From Leptobacterium_A meishanense (GTDB lineage: Bacteria > Bacteroidota > Bacteroidia > Flavobacteriales > Flavobacteriaceae): a stretch of DNA of 64,000 nucleotides. The notes under the pieces were generated by a model, which was not told the DNA's origin, did no database searches, and saw only the letters and a list, made by a program, of their open reading frames with translations. The stretch covers positions 1-64,000 of the forward strand of contig NZ_JBBEXE010000003.1 in the NCBI RefSeq assembly GCF_037645805.1, written 5' to 3'. Positions 16,533 through 26,122 of this stretch are shown here, in pieces. Every line of letters starts with the position of its first letter. Position 1 is the first letter of the stretch. The position numbers and the translations under genes are program-made.

Positions 16533-17768
16533 CTATTGCGTTAAATACGCCATAACTTTACGACTTGCCCCTTTATGTTTAGCAATATATTCGGCATTTA
16601 AGTTTCCTATTTTTTCACGAAATACATCGTCCTTCAAAAAAGGGGTAAAAGCAGCTTTAAACGTAGTAGCATCCCATACAGGGATGATACCACCCAGGGC
16701 TACAAGTTCTTCCGCCTCTTTAAACCCTTGGTAATTATTGCCAATCACCACCGGAATGCCAAACACTGCCGGTTCTAGGGTGTTGTGGAGTCCCGAAGTG
16801 CCCATGCCGCCCCCTACATATGCCACATCGGCATAACTGTACACTTTGGTCAGCAAGCCAATGATATCTATAATCAAGACATCATAGTCCGCAAGGTTTT
16901 TTCCTTCCCGTTCCGAGTACAAGATGGTTTTTCTGTCAATGGAAGCCTTCAAAGCCTGTATCCGTGCCGGTTTTATGGTATGGGGTGCAATAATACACTT
17001 TACATCTTTTGGCATTTCGTTGTTCAGGTAGGAGACCAACAGTTTTTCATCTTCCGGCCAGGTGCTTCCGGCTACCATACAAGGTTTGTTTTGTTTAAAT
17101 TGATCCACAAAGTCCAACGTATTATCCCTATCGAGTATTTCCGACACCCGGTCAAAACGCGTATCACCTGATACGGTGACGTTGTCAATACCTATACTGT
17201 TCAAAAGGGCTTTTGAAGGGTTGTCCTGCACAAAAAAGTGGGAGATGGCCTTTAATGATTTCCGCATAAAGCTGCCATACCACTTAAAGAAAGCCTGGTC
17301 CTTCCTAAAAATAGCCGAAACCATCAGGGTTTTAATATTCCGTTTGTGAATTTCCAACAAGTAATTTGGCCAAAACTCATATTTGATAAAGATGGCAAGT
17401 TCAGGTTTTACGATGTCTAAAAAACGTGCCGCATTTTTTTGGGTGTCCAGCGGAAGGTAGGTGATTATAGCTGCTACCGGATGCTCCTTTTTTACCTCAT
17501 AGCCTGAGGGCGAAAAGAAGGTAACCAATAATTGATGCTTTGGAAACTGTGTTTTCACCTGTTCCATCACCGGTAGGCCTTGTTCAAACTCACCTAAAGA
17601 AGCCGTATGGAACCAGATAACCGGTTTTTCTTTGTCAAGCTGCTTTTCAAGGAATTCGAAAACACCTTTTCGCCCATGTATAAATCGTTGTAGCTTTTCA
17701 TTAAAAAGAGCAACTATGCGGAGAAGTCCTCCTGCTATATAGACTAATATGTTATAGATGAAAATCAT
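16533..17768 (-). CDS. kdtA: 3-deoxy-D-manno-octulosonic acid transferase
   Basis: 411 residues. Transfers Kdo from CMP-Kdo to lipid A precursor at the inner membrane. N-terminal membrane anchor (IYNILVYIAGGLLRIVALF), then WFHTASLGEFEQGLPV with the catalytic Glu, AIFIKYEFWPNYL, and the GT-B C-terminal fold (VAGSTWPEDEKLL, VIGNNYQGFKEAEEL). Normal length. Stands alone, convergent with the tRNA-Leu region. Confidence 0.95.
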   Translation of the reverse strand: MIFIYNILVYIAGGLLRIVALFNEKLQRFIHGRKGVFEFLEKQLDKEKPVIWFHTASLGEFEQGLPVMEQVKTQFPKHQLLVTFFSPSGYEVKKEHPVAAIITYLPLDTQKNAARFLDIVKPELAIFIKYEFWPNYLLEIHKRNIKTLMVSAIFRKDQAFFKWYGSFMRKSLKAISHFFVQDNPSKALLNSIGIDNVTVSGDTRFDRVSEILDRDNTLDFVDQFKQNKPCMVAGSTWPEDEKLLVSYLNNEMPKDVKCIIAPHTIKPARIQALKASIDRKTILYSEREGKNLADYDVLIIDIIGLLTKVYSYADVAYVGGGMGTSGLHNTLEPAVFGIPVVIGNNYQGFKEAEELVALGGIIPVWDATTFKAAFTPFLKDDVFREKIGNLNAEYIAKHKGASRKVMAYLTQ

Positions 17769-17872
17769 AACGTATTGCTTCGTTTGCTAAAATACACTCT
17801 TATACCGAAAATTCATTGGGTATCGTTCCTTTATTTCGTAATATTGTTACACTTTAATGCATTGATGTATCC

Positions 17873-19006
17873 ATGAGAAAAATACAGATGGTAGACCTTA
17901 AAGGTCAGTATGAAGCCATAAAGGATCGGGTAAACACCTCTATAAGTGAAGTCATAGATAGCACTGCCTTTATCAACGGTCCGGAAGTCCATGCCTTTCA
18001 AAAAGAATTAGAAACCTATTTGGGTGTAAAACATGTGATTCCTTGTGCCAATGGTACAGACGCCCTCCAAATAGCGATGATGGGATTGGGGTTACAGCCT
18101 GGTGATGAGGTGATTACCGCCGATTTTACATTTGCGGCCACTGTTGAGGTAATTGCTTTGTTGCAATTGACCCCTGTACTGGTAGATGTAGAACCAGATA
18201 CTTTTAACATTGATCCGGAAGCCATACGAAGAGCCATCACACCTAAAACAAAAGCCATTGTCCCCGTGCATTTGTTTGGCCAGTGTGCCCATATGGATGC
18301 TATTATGGATATTGCTAAAGAACACAATTTATATGTGATTGAAGACAATGCACAAGGCATTGGTGCCAGCTATCAATTTAAAGACGGCCGTAAAGTAAAA
18401 ACTGGAGCTATCGGTCATGTAGCTGCCACTTCGTTCTTCCCATCTAAAAATTTAGGCGCTTATGGAGACGGGGGTGCCATTTTTACGAACGATGATGCGT
18501 TAGCACATACGCTAAGAGGTATTGTAAACCATGGTATGTATGTGCGGTACCATCATGATGTAGTAGGTGTAAACTCACGTTTGGATGCCATTCAGGCAGC
18601 AGTATTAAGAGCTAAGTTACCATTGCTGGATGAATATAATCGACGAAGAAGCGTAGCGGCTTCTAAATATACGGCAGCCTTTAAAGGGCAGGACAAAATT
18701 GTTACACCGGCACAGATTGGCGATGATGACAGTCATGTGTACCATCAATATACCCTTCGGGTACTGGATACAGACAGGGATGCCTTGGTAAAGTTTTTAA
18801 ATGAAAATGATATTCCATGTGGTGTCTATTATCCCATTCCACTGCATAGTCAAAAAGCATATAAGGATAAACGGTATAAGGAAGCAGATTTTCCAGTGAC
18901 TAACCAGTTGGTAAAGGAAGTTATTTCGCTTCCCATGCACACAGAGCTTGATGATGAGCAAATATCCTATATTACTTTAAAGGTGATAGAATTTGTAAAT
19001 GGTTAG
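17873..19006 (+). CDS. DegT/DnrJ/EryC1/StrS sugar aminotransferase
   Basis: 377 residues. PLP-dependent enzymes of this family aminate keto-sugars on nucleotide carriers. Marks: CANGTDALQIAMM at 58-70, EDNAQGIGASY at 157-167, and the PLP-binding Lys192 in TSFFPSKNLGAYGDGG. Followed, across a repeat element, by galE, so both could serve surface polysaccharide or LPS sugar supply. The exact sugar cannot be read from sequence. Confidence 0.93.
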   Translation: MRKIQMVDLKGQYEAIKDRVNTSISEVIDSTAFINGPEVHAFQKELETYLGVKHVIPCANGTDALQIAMMGLGLQPGDEVITADFTFAATVEVIALLQLTPVLVDVEPDTFNIDPEAIRRAITPKTKAIVPVHLFGQCAHMDAIMDIAKEHNLYVIEDNAQGIGASYQFKDGRKVKTGAIGHVAATSFFPSKNLGAYGDGGAIFTNDDALAHTLRGIVNHGMYVRYHHDVVGVNSRLDAIQAAVLRAKLPLLDEYNRRRSVAASKYTAAFKGQDKIVTPAQIGDDDSHVYHQYTLRVLDTDRDALVKFLNENDIPCGVYYPIPLHSQKAYKDKRYKEADFPVTNQLVKEVISLPMHTELDDEQISYITLKVIEFVNG

Positions 19007-19027
19007 CATTAGAATGATAAGTGTGAC

Positions 19028-19128
19028 ATTGTCATTTCGAAGGAGTGTAAAAACTGAGAAATCTAATTTTAATGACGCTAATTATTGATAAAGATTTCTC
19101 TGCCGATATCCATCGGGTTCGAAATGAC
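19028..19128. repeat. Intergenic palindromic repeat, complete copy
   Basis: Nested inverted repeats: GTCATTTCGAA at 19031-19041 with TTCGAAATGAC at 19118-19128, and GAGAAATCT at 19056-19064 with AGATTTCTC at 19092-19100. Fills most of the gap between the aminotransferase and galE. Related fragments lie at 20192-20250 and 21611-21650. It would fold into a long hairpin in the transcript. Confidence 0.8.
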
Positions 19129-19168
19129 TCATTATAAAGGTTTTATTCTATAGAAAAGTTATAATTAA

Positions 19169-20185
19169 ATGAAAATACTCGTTACAGGAGGTCTTGGTTT
19201 TATTGGCTCACATACAGTAGTGGCCCTTCAAAATGAAGGGTATGAAGTAGTGATTGTCGATAACCTCTCCAATTCATCGATGGATGTTTTGGAAGGGATT
19301 ACGAGGATCACTCAAAAAGCACCCTTTTTCGAGAAATTTGATCTGCGGAACCAGCAAAAAGTACAAGAATTTTTTCAGAAACATGCAGATATTGAAGGGG
19401 TTGTTCACTTTGCAGCCTCCAAAGCAGTTGGAGAAAGCGTAGAGAACCCACTTTTGTATTATGAGAACAACCTGAACACATTGGTGTACTTATTACAGGA
19501 ATTAAGCAAAAAAGAAGCTGCTAATTTTATCTTTAGCTCTTCCTGCACGGTGTATGGCCAGGCAGATACGTTGCCCATTACGGAAGATGCCCCTGTGAAA
19601 CCTGCAGAGTCACCCTATGGGAATACCAAACAAATAGGAGAGGAAATTATTCGGGATGTAGCAAAGGTCAATAAAAAATTTAATGCTATCTCGCTCCGCT
19701 ATTTCAACCCTGTAGGGGCACATGAAAGTATTGAGATTGGGGAGTTGCCCATAGGGATCCCTCAAAACTTGGTGCCATTTATTACACAAACGGCTATTGG
19801 GCTTAGGGAACAACTATCAGTTTTTGGAGATGATTATCCTACAGAAGATGGCACCTGCATCCGCGATTATATCCATGTAATGGATGTGGCACAGGCACAT
19901 GTGGTAGCATTAGAACGGTTGCTGAAAAAAAAGCATAAAGAAAACTATGAAGTTTTTAATTTAGGGACTGGAAGAGGAAGTTCCGTTTTGGAAGTGATCC
20001 GGAGCTTTGAAAGGGTTTCCGGTAAAAAACTGAATTATAAGATTGTAGGTCGAAGACCAGGAGATGTTGTGGCTGCATATGCAGATATCACCAAAGCCAA
20101 TGAAGAATTAGGCTGGAAAGCAATACTTACATTGGATGATGCGATGAGGTCTGCATGGAGATGGGAACAGAAAATTAGAAAATAA
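19169..20185 (+). CDS. galE: UDP-glucose 4-epimerase
   Basis: 338 residues, extended SDR. NAD-binding GGLGFIGSH (Gly7, Gly10, Gly13), SSSCTVYG with the catalytic Ser region, and YGNTK with the Tyr-Lys pair; C-terminal RPGDVVAAYAD and LGWKA are typical of GalE. Interconverts UDP-glucose and UDP-galactose for surface glycans. Same direction as the aminotransferase, separated by the palindromic repeat. Confidence 0.94.
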   Translation: MKILVTGGLGFIGSHTVVALQNEGYEVVIVDNLSNSSMDVLEGITRITQKAPFFEKFDLRNQQKVQEFFQKHADIEGVVHFAASKAVGESVENPLLYYENNLNTLVYLLQELSKKEAANFIFSSSCTVYGQADTLPITEDAPVKPAESPYGNTKQIGEEIIRDVAKVNKKFNAISLRYFNPVGAHESIEIGELPIGIPQNLVPFITQTAIGLREQLSVFGDDYPTEDGTCIRDYIHVMDVAQAHVVALERLLKKKHKENYEVFNLGTGRGSSVLEVIRSFERVSGKKLNYKIVGRRPGDVVAAYADITKANEELGWKAILTLDDAMRSAWRWEQKIRK

Positions 20186-20191
20186 ACATAT

Positions 20192-20250
20192 TGTCATTTT
20201 AAAGGAGTGTAGCGTCCCGATAATTATCGGGAGAGAAATCTGATTTTAAT
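20192..20250. repeat. Intergenic palindromic repeat, partial copy
   Basis: GTCATTTTAAAGGAGTGTA and GAGAAATCT match the left half of the 19028-19128 element; between them is the perfect palindrome CCCGATAATTATCGGG at 20216-20231. The right half is missing. Confidence 0.7.
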
Positions 20251-20273
20251 AATTTAACTATAATTTTAAACTT

Positions 20274-21557
20274 ATGAAAAGTGTATTAACCATTATCATC
20301 CTATTTTTAGTGGGGATAAACCTAAGCGCACAAGAGACCTATCTGCACTGTGGTAAAATTATTGATACCGAAAAAGGAAAAACCCTTACAGAGAAAACCA
20401 TTGTGGTTTCAGGGAACAAGATCAAAAGTATTTTGAACGGCTATGTAGCCTCTGAAAACCCTAACGATATAACGATTGATCTTAAAGACAAAACGGTACT
20501 TCCGGGACTTATAGATATGCATGTTCATATGGAAATGGAGATAACCCCAAAACAATATTTAACGAGATATACAGAAAATGATGCAGATGTAGCATTTCAA
20601 TCAACAGTATATGCAAAACGGACTTTAATGGCAGGTTTTACAGCGGTACGGGATTTGGGAGGAACAGGTGTTAATACATCATTGCGCGATGCTATCAATA
20701 AAGGGATGATAAAAGGTCCGAGGATATATAGTGCGGGAAAATCTATAGCTACTACTGGAGGACATGCAGACCCTACTAATGGCAGTAAAAAAGAATTGAT
20801 AGGTAACCCCGGGCCTAAAGAGGGGGTTATAAATTCACCGGAAGAGGCTAGAAAAGCAGTAAGGCAACGGTATAAAAATGGAGCAGATGTCATTAAAATT
20901 ACGGCTACCGGAGGTGTTTTAAGTGTAGCAAAAAATGGCCAGAACCCACAATTTACCTTAGAAGAGATAAAAGCAATTGTTGAGACAGCCAATGATTATG
21001 GAATGCTAACTGCCGCACATGCCCATGGTGATGAAGGGATGAAGCGCGCAGTAATAGGAGGGATAAAAACGATAGAACATGGAACTTTTATGAGCGATGA
21101 AACCATGGAGCTCATGAAAAAGTACAATGCATACTTAGTGCCTACTATTACGGCAGGAAAGCAAGTAGCCGAGAAAGCCGAGATAAAAGATTATTATCCG
21201 GCCATTATAGTCCCTAAAGCCCGGGAAGTAGGGCCACAGATTCAAGGGACATTTGCCAGAGCATATAAAAAAGGTGTGCCAATAGCTTTCGGTACTGATG
21301 CAGGCGTGTTTCCACACGGCCTTAACGGGAAAGAATTTGGGTATATGGTAGAGGCTGGCATGCCGGCCATGGAAGCTATTCAATCGGCTACGATAACCAA
21401 CGCAAAACTCCTCGGGATGGCCAATGAGCTGGGACAGTTAAAAGAAGGCTTTTTGGCGGATATTGTAGCGGTGAAAGAAAACCCTGTTGACAATGTCAAA
21501 ACATTGGAGGAAGTAGTATTTGTAATGAAGGATGGAAAGGTGTATAAAAGTGAGTAG
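20274..21557 (+). CDS. Secreted amidohydrolase family metal-dependent hydrolase
   Basis: 427 residues with a signal peptide (about 1-20, cut near LSAQET). Amidohydrolase barrel with metal sites: LIDMHVHME (HxH), ADVIKITATGG (carboxylated Lys), TAAHAHGDEGM (His), IEHGTFMSDE (His) and AFGTDAGVFPH (Asp). Members in this group are periplasmic imidazolonepropionase-like or Xaa-Pro dipeptidase-like enzymes; the substrate is not resolved. Stands alone between repeat elements. Confidence 0.88.
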   Translation: MKSVLTIIILFLVGINLSAQETYLHCGKIIDTEKGKTLTEKTIVVSGNKIKSILNGYVASENPNDITIDLKDKTVLPGLIDMHVHMEMEITPKQYLTRYTENDADVAFQSTVYAKRTLMAGFTAVRDLGGTGVNTSLRDAINKGMIKGPRIYSAGKSIATTGGHADPTNGSKKELIGNPGPKEGVINSPEEARKAVRQRYKNGADVIKITATGGVLSVAKNGQNPQFTLEEIKAIVETANDYGMLTAAHAHGDEGMKRAVIGGIKTIEHGTFMSDETMELMKKYNAYLVPTITAGKQVAEKAEIKDYYPAIIVPKAREVGPQIQGTFARAYKKGVPIAFGTDAGVFPHGLNGKEFGYMVEAGMPAMEAIQSATITNAKLLGMANELGQLKEGFLADIVAVKENPVDNVKTLEEVVFVMKDGKVYKSE

Positions 21558-21610
21558 TTAGATTTTAGAATTGAGAAGATATTATAGAGCATTCGGAAAA
21601 AAAATTTACA

Positions 21611-21650
21611 ATTCGAACCCCTTGCGAGCAGCAGGGGTGAGAAATCTAGA
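21611..21650. repeat. Intergenic palindromic repeat, degenerate copy
   Basis: TTCGAACCCC...AGGGGTGAGAAATCT contains hairpin CCCCT 21617-21621 / AGGGG 21632-21636 and the GAGAAATCT block shared with the 19028-19128 element. Confidence 0.5.
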
Positions 21651-21688
21651 TTCAAAAAACCTTAGCTTCCCAAATTTTAAACATCATA

Positions 21689-22039
21689 ATGAACACTAAT
21701 TTTCCGGATAGTTATACTTTATTGCAGGAGGCTAATAAGCTGGAATTATACAGTAAGCTGCTATTGCAACTCAATAAGGATTTTAATTATGCGAATATCC
21801 CGGTTGATTTTGAAACGGATATTTCACCGGAAACATTGAAAGTACAACTCCATGAAACTATTTACCGTCTTATCCAAGAGCGGTTTGCCGATTATCTCAA
21901 CCTGCTTTATATCATTGACGTCCCTGAAAAACAAGTAAAAGGGCTTAGCGGAGATGATATGGCAGTACTTTCCGAACAGGTCACTTTCCTTATTTTGAAA
22001 CGGGAATGGCAAAAGGTATGGTATCGGAATAAATATTGA
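21689..22039 (+). CDS. Conserved hypothetical protein
   Basis: 116 residues, soluble, mostly helical, no signal peptide. Acidic, with LQEANKLELYSKLLLQLNKDF near the start and FLILKREWQKVWYRNKY at the end. No domain recognised. It converges on the nos operon, ending 19 bases before nosY, and is probably unrelated to it. Confidence 0.65.
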   Translation: MNTNFPDSYTLLQEANKLELYSKLLLQLNKDFNYANIPVDFETDISPETLKVQLHETIYRLIQERFADYLNLLYIIDVPEKQVKGLSGDDMAVLSEQVTFLILKREWQKVWYRNKY

Positions 22040-22058
22040 ATAATTTTTTACCCCCTAA

Positions 22059-22841
22059 TTAAAAATCTTTTTTCCGGGCTTTGTGAACAATGCGCCATAT
22101 AGGGAGCAGTACCCATATCATGAGGGCAGTCATGGAAATAAACATACCGGTGCCCGTTCCAAAGAATTTCTGAAAAATAGCCCCTGTATACCCCAAAAGC
22201 GCAGAAATATCCAGTTTAAGGAGAATCAATGTGCGCGACAGGTCAATAGGGTTGAACATGGTCCCCACGAGCGATAGTTTATCAAGTGGATAGTCTTCAA
22301 AAATGATCAAAGAGATGAGGAAAACCCCATCATAGATAACAGCCATAAATAACCATAGCAGGATGGCATACCCAAATCCTTTTATCTTATTTTCATTGGA
22401 CAAGGCAATATTAAATGCCAAAGAAGTGAAGATAAGGGTCAAAAAAACACCTGTAATGAGCAGTAGTGAAAAATCCCAAATGGCCTCAGATTTAAAAATC
22501 CCATAAAATATAAAAGGAAGCCCAAGTCCCAATACAAGGCTCATGGACAGTGATAGGGAAACACCTAGGTACTGCCCTAAAAATATAGAGGAACGCCTTA
22601 TCGGTTGAGCAAGCAGCAGCTCGGTAAATTCCCGTGAATTGTAGTAGTACATCACTCCAAAAATCGTCCCTATTAATGGAACTAAAATGATGATGACATT
22701 CATTAACGTTATAACGGCTTTGGAGAGGTCGTTATTTAGGAACAGGAGCACTACGCCCAGTAAAAGATAAAACAGGAAGTACACATAACTCCAGCGGCTG
22801 CGCATCAAGTCGAAAAAACTATATTTTAATATTTTAAGCAT
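22059..22841 (-). CDS. nosY: ABC transporter permease NosY
   Basis: 260 residues with six predicted membrane segments; YYNSREFTELLLAQPIRRSSIFLGQYLG is the typical NosY/ABC-2 first cytoplasmic region. With NosF it forms the transporter needed for maturing the NosZ copper-sulfur centre. Last gene of the nos operon; its start overlaps nosF by 8 bases. Confidence 0.92.
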   Translation of the reverse strand: MLKILKYSFFDLMRSRWSYVYFLFYLLLGVVLLFLNNDLSKAVITLMNVIIILVPLIGTIFGVMYYYNSREFTELLLAQPIRRSSIFLGQYLGVSLSLSMSLVLGLGLPFIFYGIFKSEAIWDFSLLLITGVFLTLIFTSLAFNIALSNENKIKGFGYAILLWLFMAVIYDGVFLISLIIFEDYPLDKLSLVGTMFNPIDLSRTLILLKLDISALLGYTGAIFQKFFGTGTGMFISMTALMIWVLLPIWRIVHKARKKDF

Positions 22842-23541
22842 GAGAATTGGTTAAAATGGAAGCAATGGCATGTTCAAAATCGGGTTCCCCTGTTTTGGTT
22901 TTTAACGCAGCGACAGTGCCTTTAAAATAGATTTTCCCTTCGAGCAGGAACACAATCTCATCGGAGACTTCTTCTACAAAACTCATGATGTGAGAGGTAA
23001 TAAGGATAGTTTTTCCTTTTTCTTTCTGTTGTTGGATGAGTTCTTTTAAGTGGATCAATGAAATAGGGTCCAGTCCCGAGGTGGGTTCGTCAAGGATAAT
23101 CAAAGGGCTGTCAAACATAAAAGCAAGTACAATATTCACTTTTTGCTTGGTACCCCCAGAAAGGTTGCCCAATTTTTTATCTAAAAAAGGCGTTAACTTA
23201 AAAACATCAATAAGGTGTGCATCCTGACTGTCTTTTCCCCTTAGGTCTTTAATCATCATAATCAGTTCATTTACCTTCAGGTTATTGGGAAAATTGGCAA
23301 TTTGTGGCAGGTAATCTATTTTTTGGCGGTATGCCCAACTGTTCTTTGTGGTTTCATCCAGTATTTTAATGGTGCCTTTATTGGGGATGACCATTCCCAG
23401 GATGCTTTTGATCAATGTTGTTTTTCCGGAACCGTTTGGCCCCAGTACCGTAAAAACCCCGGCTTTTTTGATCTCAAGATCTACACCGCTCAATACATTG
23501 TTTTTACCGAATTTTTTATGCAGGTTGTGGATGTTTATCAT
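22834..23541 (-). CDS. nosF: ABC transporter ATP-binding protein NosF
   Basis: 235 residues. Walker A GPNGSGKTT at about 35-43, signature LSGGTKQK, Walker B LIILDEPTSGLDP, switch His in LITSHI. Energises the NosDFY complex that acts in CuZ assembly. Overlaps nosD by four bases and nosY by eight, indicating coupled translation. Confidence 0.94.
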   Translation of the reverse strand: MINIHNLHKKFGKNNVLSGVDLEIKKAGVFTVLGPNGSGKTTLIKSILGMVIPNKGTIKILDETTKNSWAYRQKIDYLPQIANFPNNLKVNELIMMIKDLRGKDSQDAHLIDVFKLTPFLDKKLGNLSGGTKQKVNIVLAFMFDSPLIILDEPTSGLDPISLIHLKELIQQQKEKGKTILITSHIMSFVEEVSDEIVFLLEGKIYFKGTVAALKTKTGEPDFEHAIASILTNSHA

Positions 23542-24770
23542 TTTATTCTTTTCATTGAAGGATGGTTATCGATTAAATTATCAGGGGTAAAAACAGGCGA
23601 CACTTTTTCGGAGAAATCAATAATGTCTATGAACAAGCTTCGCATTAAGATAATAGCTTCAGGAGTTCGATTTACTACATATGAAAATAGCTTTACAGGC
23701 CTATAGGGAACGTCCCCTATATCATTTTTGTCTATGTCGTATCCTGTGTAACCACTCCAATAGTTATTATCAAATACATTATCATTTAATTTGCTATTGT
23801 AAGACACGTCAAAAGAATTGTACAAAAAATTGTTATTTATAAAAGCGTTGGTATAACAGGCACCGCGAACTTTGACAGCCCAACCATTGTTGATGAAGTC
23901 ATTATTTTTATAATTGATCCTGTTAGAGCCTTCTATGTTGATGCCAATAGTATTTTCTTCGAATGTATTGTTCAGGATTTCAGCATCATTAATTTCCTTT
24001 AGTAAGAGTCCATACGATGCAGAACCCCAGTTTTCTTTAAAGATGTTATCTAGCATCTTTATTTTTTTAGAGAACATTACAGCCACTCCGGCACCATTTT
24101 TTTCAAAAGTATTGCTTCTGTATAGATTATTATTGGAAAACATAAAATGCAGGCCATAACGGATATTGTTAGTACTTATGTTATTATTGATAGTGCAGTT
24201 ATCTGCAAACTCCAGGTAAATACCATCTCTGGTTCCTGAGATAATATTTTGGTCAACCTCCACATTTTTACTGTACCAAAGTTGTATGCCGTTTCCAGAG
24301 TTATATTCTTCTTCGGCATCGCCTATTATTTTATTGTGGTACACTTTTCCGTTATTAGATTTTTCGAGGTAAATCCCGAAGAACAGTTTTTCGAGCACTA
24401 AGTTTTTAATAACAAAGTTTTCACTCTTTATAACCCTTACAGCGGCAAGATCTTCTGTATAACTTTTTCCAACATTGATAATAAAAAGACCGTCAAGGGT
24501 AACGTTATTGGATATAATGGTGATGATCTTCCCTTTTTGTTCCCCATTAATTACGGGATAATCTTCCCCTATAATGGTCAGGGGTTTGTCAATAACGATG
24601 TTGAATTCCTTATAAGTCCCTTTTTTAATAAGGATGGTATCATTTGCCTTTGCAATGGCAATGGCATTTTTAACAGACTGGAATTTACAGGATGGGCAAA
24701 CGGTAATTGTTGCAGATTGTGCAATAATAACAGAAAAGAGACTAAGAAAAACTACAATTGTTCTTTTCAT
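23538..24770 (-). CDS. nosD: Periplasmic copper-site maturation protein NosD
   Basis: 410 residues, signal peptide at about 1-19. A right-handed parallel beta-helix built from repeated Asn-rich rungs (GNGIQLWYSKN, RDGIYLEFADNCTINNN, YGLHFMFSNNN), the CASH-domain pattern of NosD. In complex with NosFY it delivers copper received from NosL to apo-NosZ. Follows the cupin gene by 8 bases. Confidence 0.93.
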   Translation of the reverse strand: MKRTIVVFLSLFSVIIAQSATITVCPSCKFQSVKNAIAIAKANDTILIKKGTYKEFNIVIDKPLTIIGEDYPVINGEQKGKIITIISNNVTLDGLFIINVGKSYTEDLAAVRVIKSENFVIKNLVLEKLFFGIYLEKSNNGKVYHNKIIGDAEEEYNSGNGIQLWYSKNVEVDQNIISGTRDGIYLEFADNCTINNNISTNNIRYGLHFMFSNNNLYRSNTFEKNGAGVAVMFSKKIKMLDNIFKENWGSASYGLLLKEINDAEILNNTFEENTIGINIEGSNRINYKNNDFINNGWAVKVRGACYTNAFINNNFLYNSFDVSYNSKLNDNVFDNNYWSGYTGYDIDKNDIGDVPYRPVKLFSYVVNRTPEAIILMRSLFIDIIDFSEKVSPVFTPDNLIDNHPSMKRIK

Positions 24771-24778
24771 TTATACGA

Positions 24779-25072
24779 TTACCTAATAATTAGAAATTTT
24801 GAGTTTTCAATAGCATTGACCCAATGTTCTGTGTTTTTTGGAAAGCCGAATGTTTGATGTTTTTTAATTAGATATGTTTCTTCATTGATGTGAAAACTGA
24901 TTTGGCCTTCCAAAACGATTAATTGTGCATTGTTGGGGGAAGTATGTTTTTTAAAAGCAGCCCCTTTTTCTATACAAATCAATAACACCTCACTGGCATT
25001 GGCTTCCATAGTTTTTCTTACGCTAACACCGTTGTAGTCAGTCTCATTGATAATATTTTGTATTTGATACAT
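24779..25072 (-). CDS. Small cupin protein inside the nos operon
   Basis: 97 residues, one cupin domain: FKKHTSPNNAQLIVLEGQISF gives the first cupin motif and FGFPKNTEHWVNA the second. No signal peptide, so cytosolic. Two bases after nosL and eight before nosD. Cupins recur in Bacteroidota nos clusters, but no role is established; a metal or redox sensing part is possible. Confidence 0.8.
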   Translation of the reverse strand: MYQIQNIINETDYNGVSVRKTMEANASEVLLICIEKGAAFKKHTSPNNAQLIVLEGQISFHINEETYLIKKHQTFGFPKNTEHWVNAIENSKFLIIR

Positions 25073-25074
25073 AA

Positions 25075-25509
25075 TTATTTACGTTCAAAACGGTTTAAAA
25101 GTTCCTCCCATGAGAGCACAATGCCTCCTTTGTCTTTTTTTAATTTTAGAACATCTTTCTCGTCCTTAAAAGCCGAAAGGTTTTCACCCATAGGGCTTGG
25201 GACGGCCTCACTTATTAAAAAAGTAGCCTTTGTTGCATCCATCAACTCACCCGGCTGGGTATAATTAGTGGATAAAAATAAAGCAACAGGGGTATCACTT
25301 GTTTCATGGAAATGGTTGATCATACATTCAGTAGCATCAAATTTGAACACTTTCCCTTTGTTGGTCACTATTTCAGCAGCATGTAATTTATCTACAATGG
25401 TCATTTCACAATAATGACAAGAATCTGTGCCATATTCAATCTCTTTAGGTTGAATACTGCAGGCACATAATGAGTATATCAATAGTAATAAAATGAGTGT
25501 CTTTTTCAT
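25075..25509 (-). CDS. nosL: Copper chaperone lipoprotein NosL
   Basis: 144 residues with lipobox LCACS (Cys near 18). Copper-binding motif CHYCEMTI and the later FDATECMINHF are typical of NosL. Delivers Cu(I) to NosD for NosZ maturation. Start overlaps the stop of the upstream membrane protein by one base. Confidence 0.93.
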   Translation of the reverse strand: MKKTLILLLLIYSLCACSIQPKEIEYGTDSCHYCEMTIVDKLHAAEIVTNKGKVFKFDATECMINHFHETSDTPVALFLSTNYTQPGELMDATKATFLISEAVPSPMGENLSAFKDEKDVLKLKKDKGGIVLSWEELLNRFERK

Positions 25510-26102
25510 TACCCTACTTTTTGCCCTTCTTTCCGCGCTATGATGTATGCAGATAAAGTTAGCAACATTCCAATAAACATGAAATAGGCACCTAGCCTTG
25601 GATAGGAATGGGCGGTAAAATTCAGTATTTTTTTTGTTCCAAACAATGGAGGTTGATAAGCTAGCATAGTTCCGTCAGCATTGGTGAACTTAATGATTGC
25701 TTTAGGACTTAATGTATGCCCATAATCATACTCCCATAAATAAAAGTCATACATTCCGGCAACCCCTAAGAGAAGCATAATAACAAACCACACTAAATAC
25801 CATTTGTAATGGGCTTTATAGCCAATAAAAAGGCCTAATAGGACCATAACCCCAATGACTATTGGAAACACGGTAAACTCAGGCATGTAGACTGGAATCT
25901 CTTTCATACCTACATAGTGGTTCATTAAATTAATATTTTGAACATCATGTGGATGCGTATCTACAATTTTAGTGATATGGATGTCCATTCCAAGAGGGAT
26001 GGGATATTGAGGAGCTTCCAGTGTGATGTTCCAAAGTGGGAAAACAAACAGTGCAAGCAGTAAAAATGATCCTATGACCATCATTGATTTGGTTTTTTTC
26101 AT
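25509..26102 (-). CDS. Membrane protein of the clade II nos cluster
   Basis: 197 residues with an N-terminal membrane anchor (about 8-26), a periplasmic part with MDIHITKIVDTHPHDVQNIN and a group of about three further membrane segments. Conserved hypothetical proteins of this type accompany nosZ and nosL in Bacteroidota. Function unknown; NosB-like or quinol-linked roles are guesses only. Follows nosZ after a hairpin. Confidence 0.75.
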   Translation of the reverse strand: MKKTKSMMVIGSFLLLALFVFPLWNITLEAPQYPIPLGMDIHITKIVDTHPHDVQNINLMNHYVGMKEIPVYMPEFTVFPIVIGVMVLLGLFIGYKAHYKWYLVWFVIMLLLGVAGMYDFYLWEYDYGHTLSPKAIIKFTNADGTMLAYQPPLFGTKKILNFTAHSYPRLGAYFMFIGMLLTLSAYIIARKEGQKVG

Positions 26103-26122
26103 CAGAATGTTTTTATGATTTA

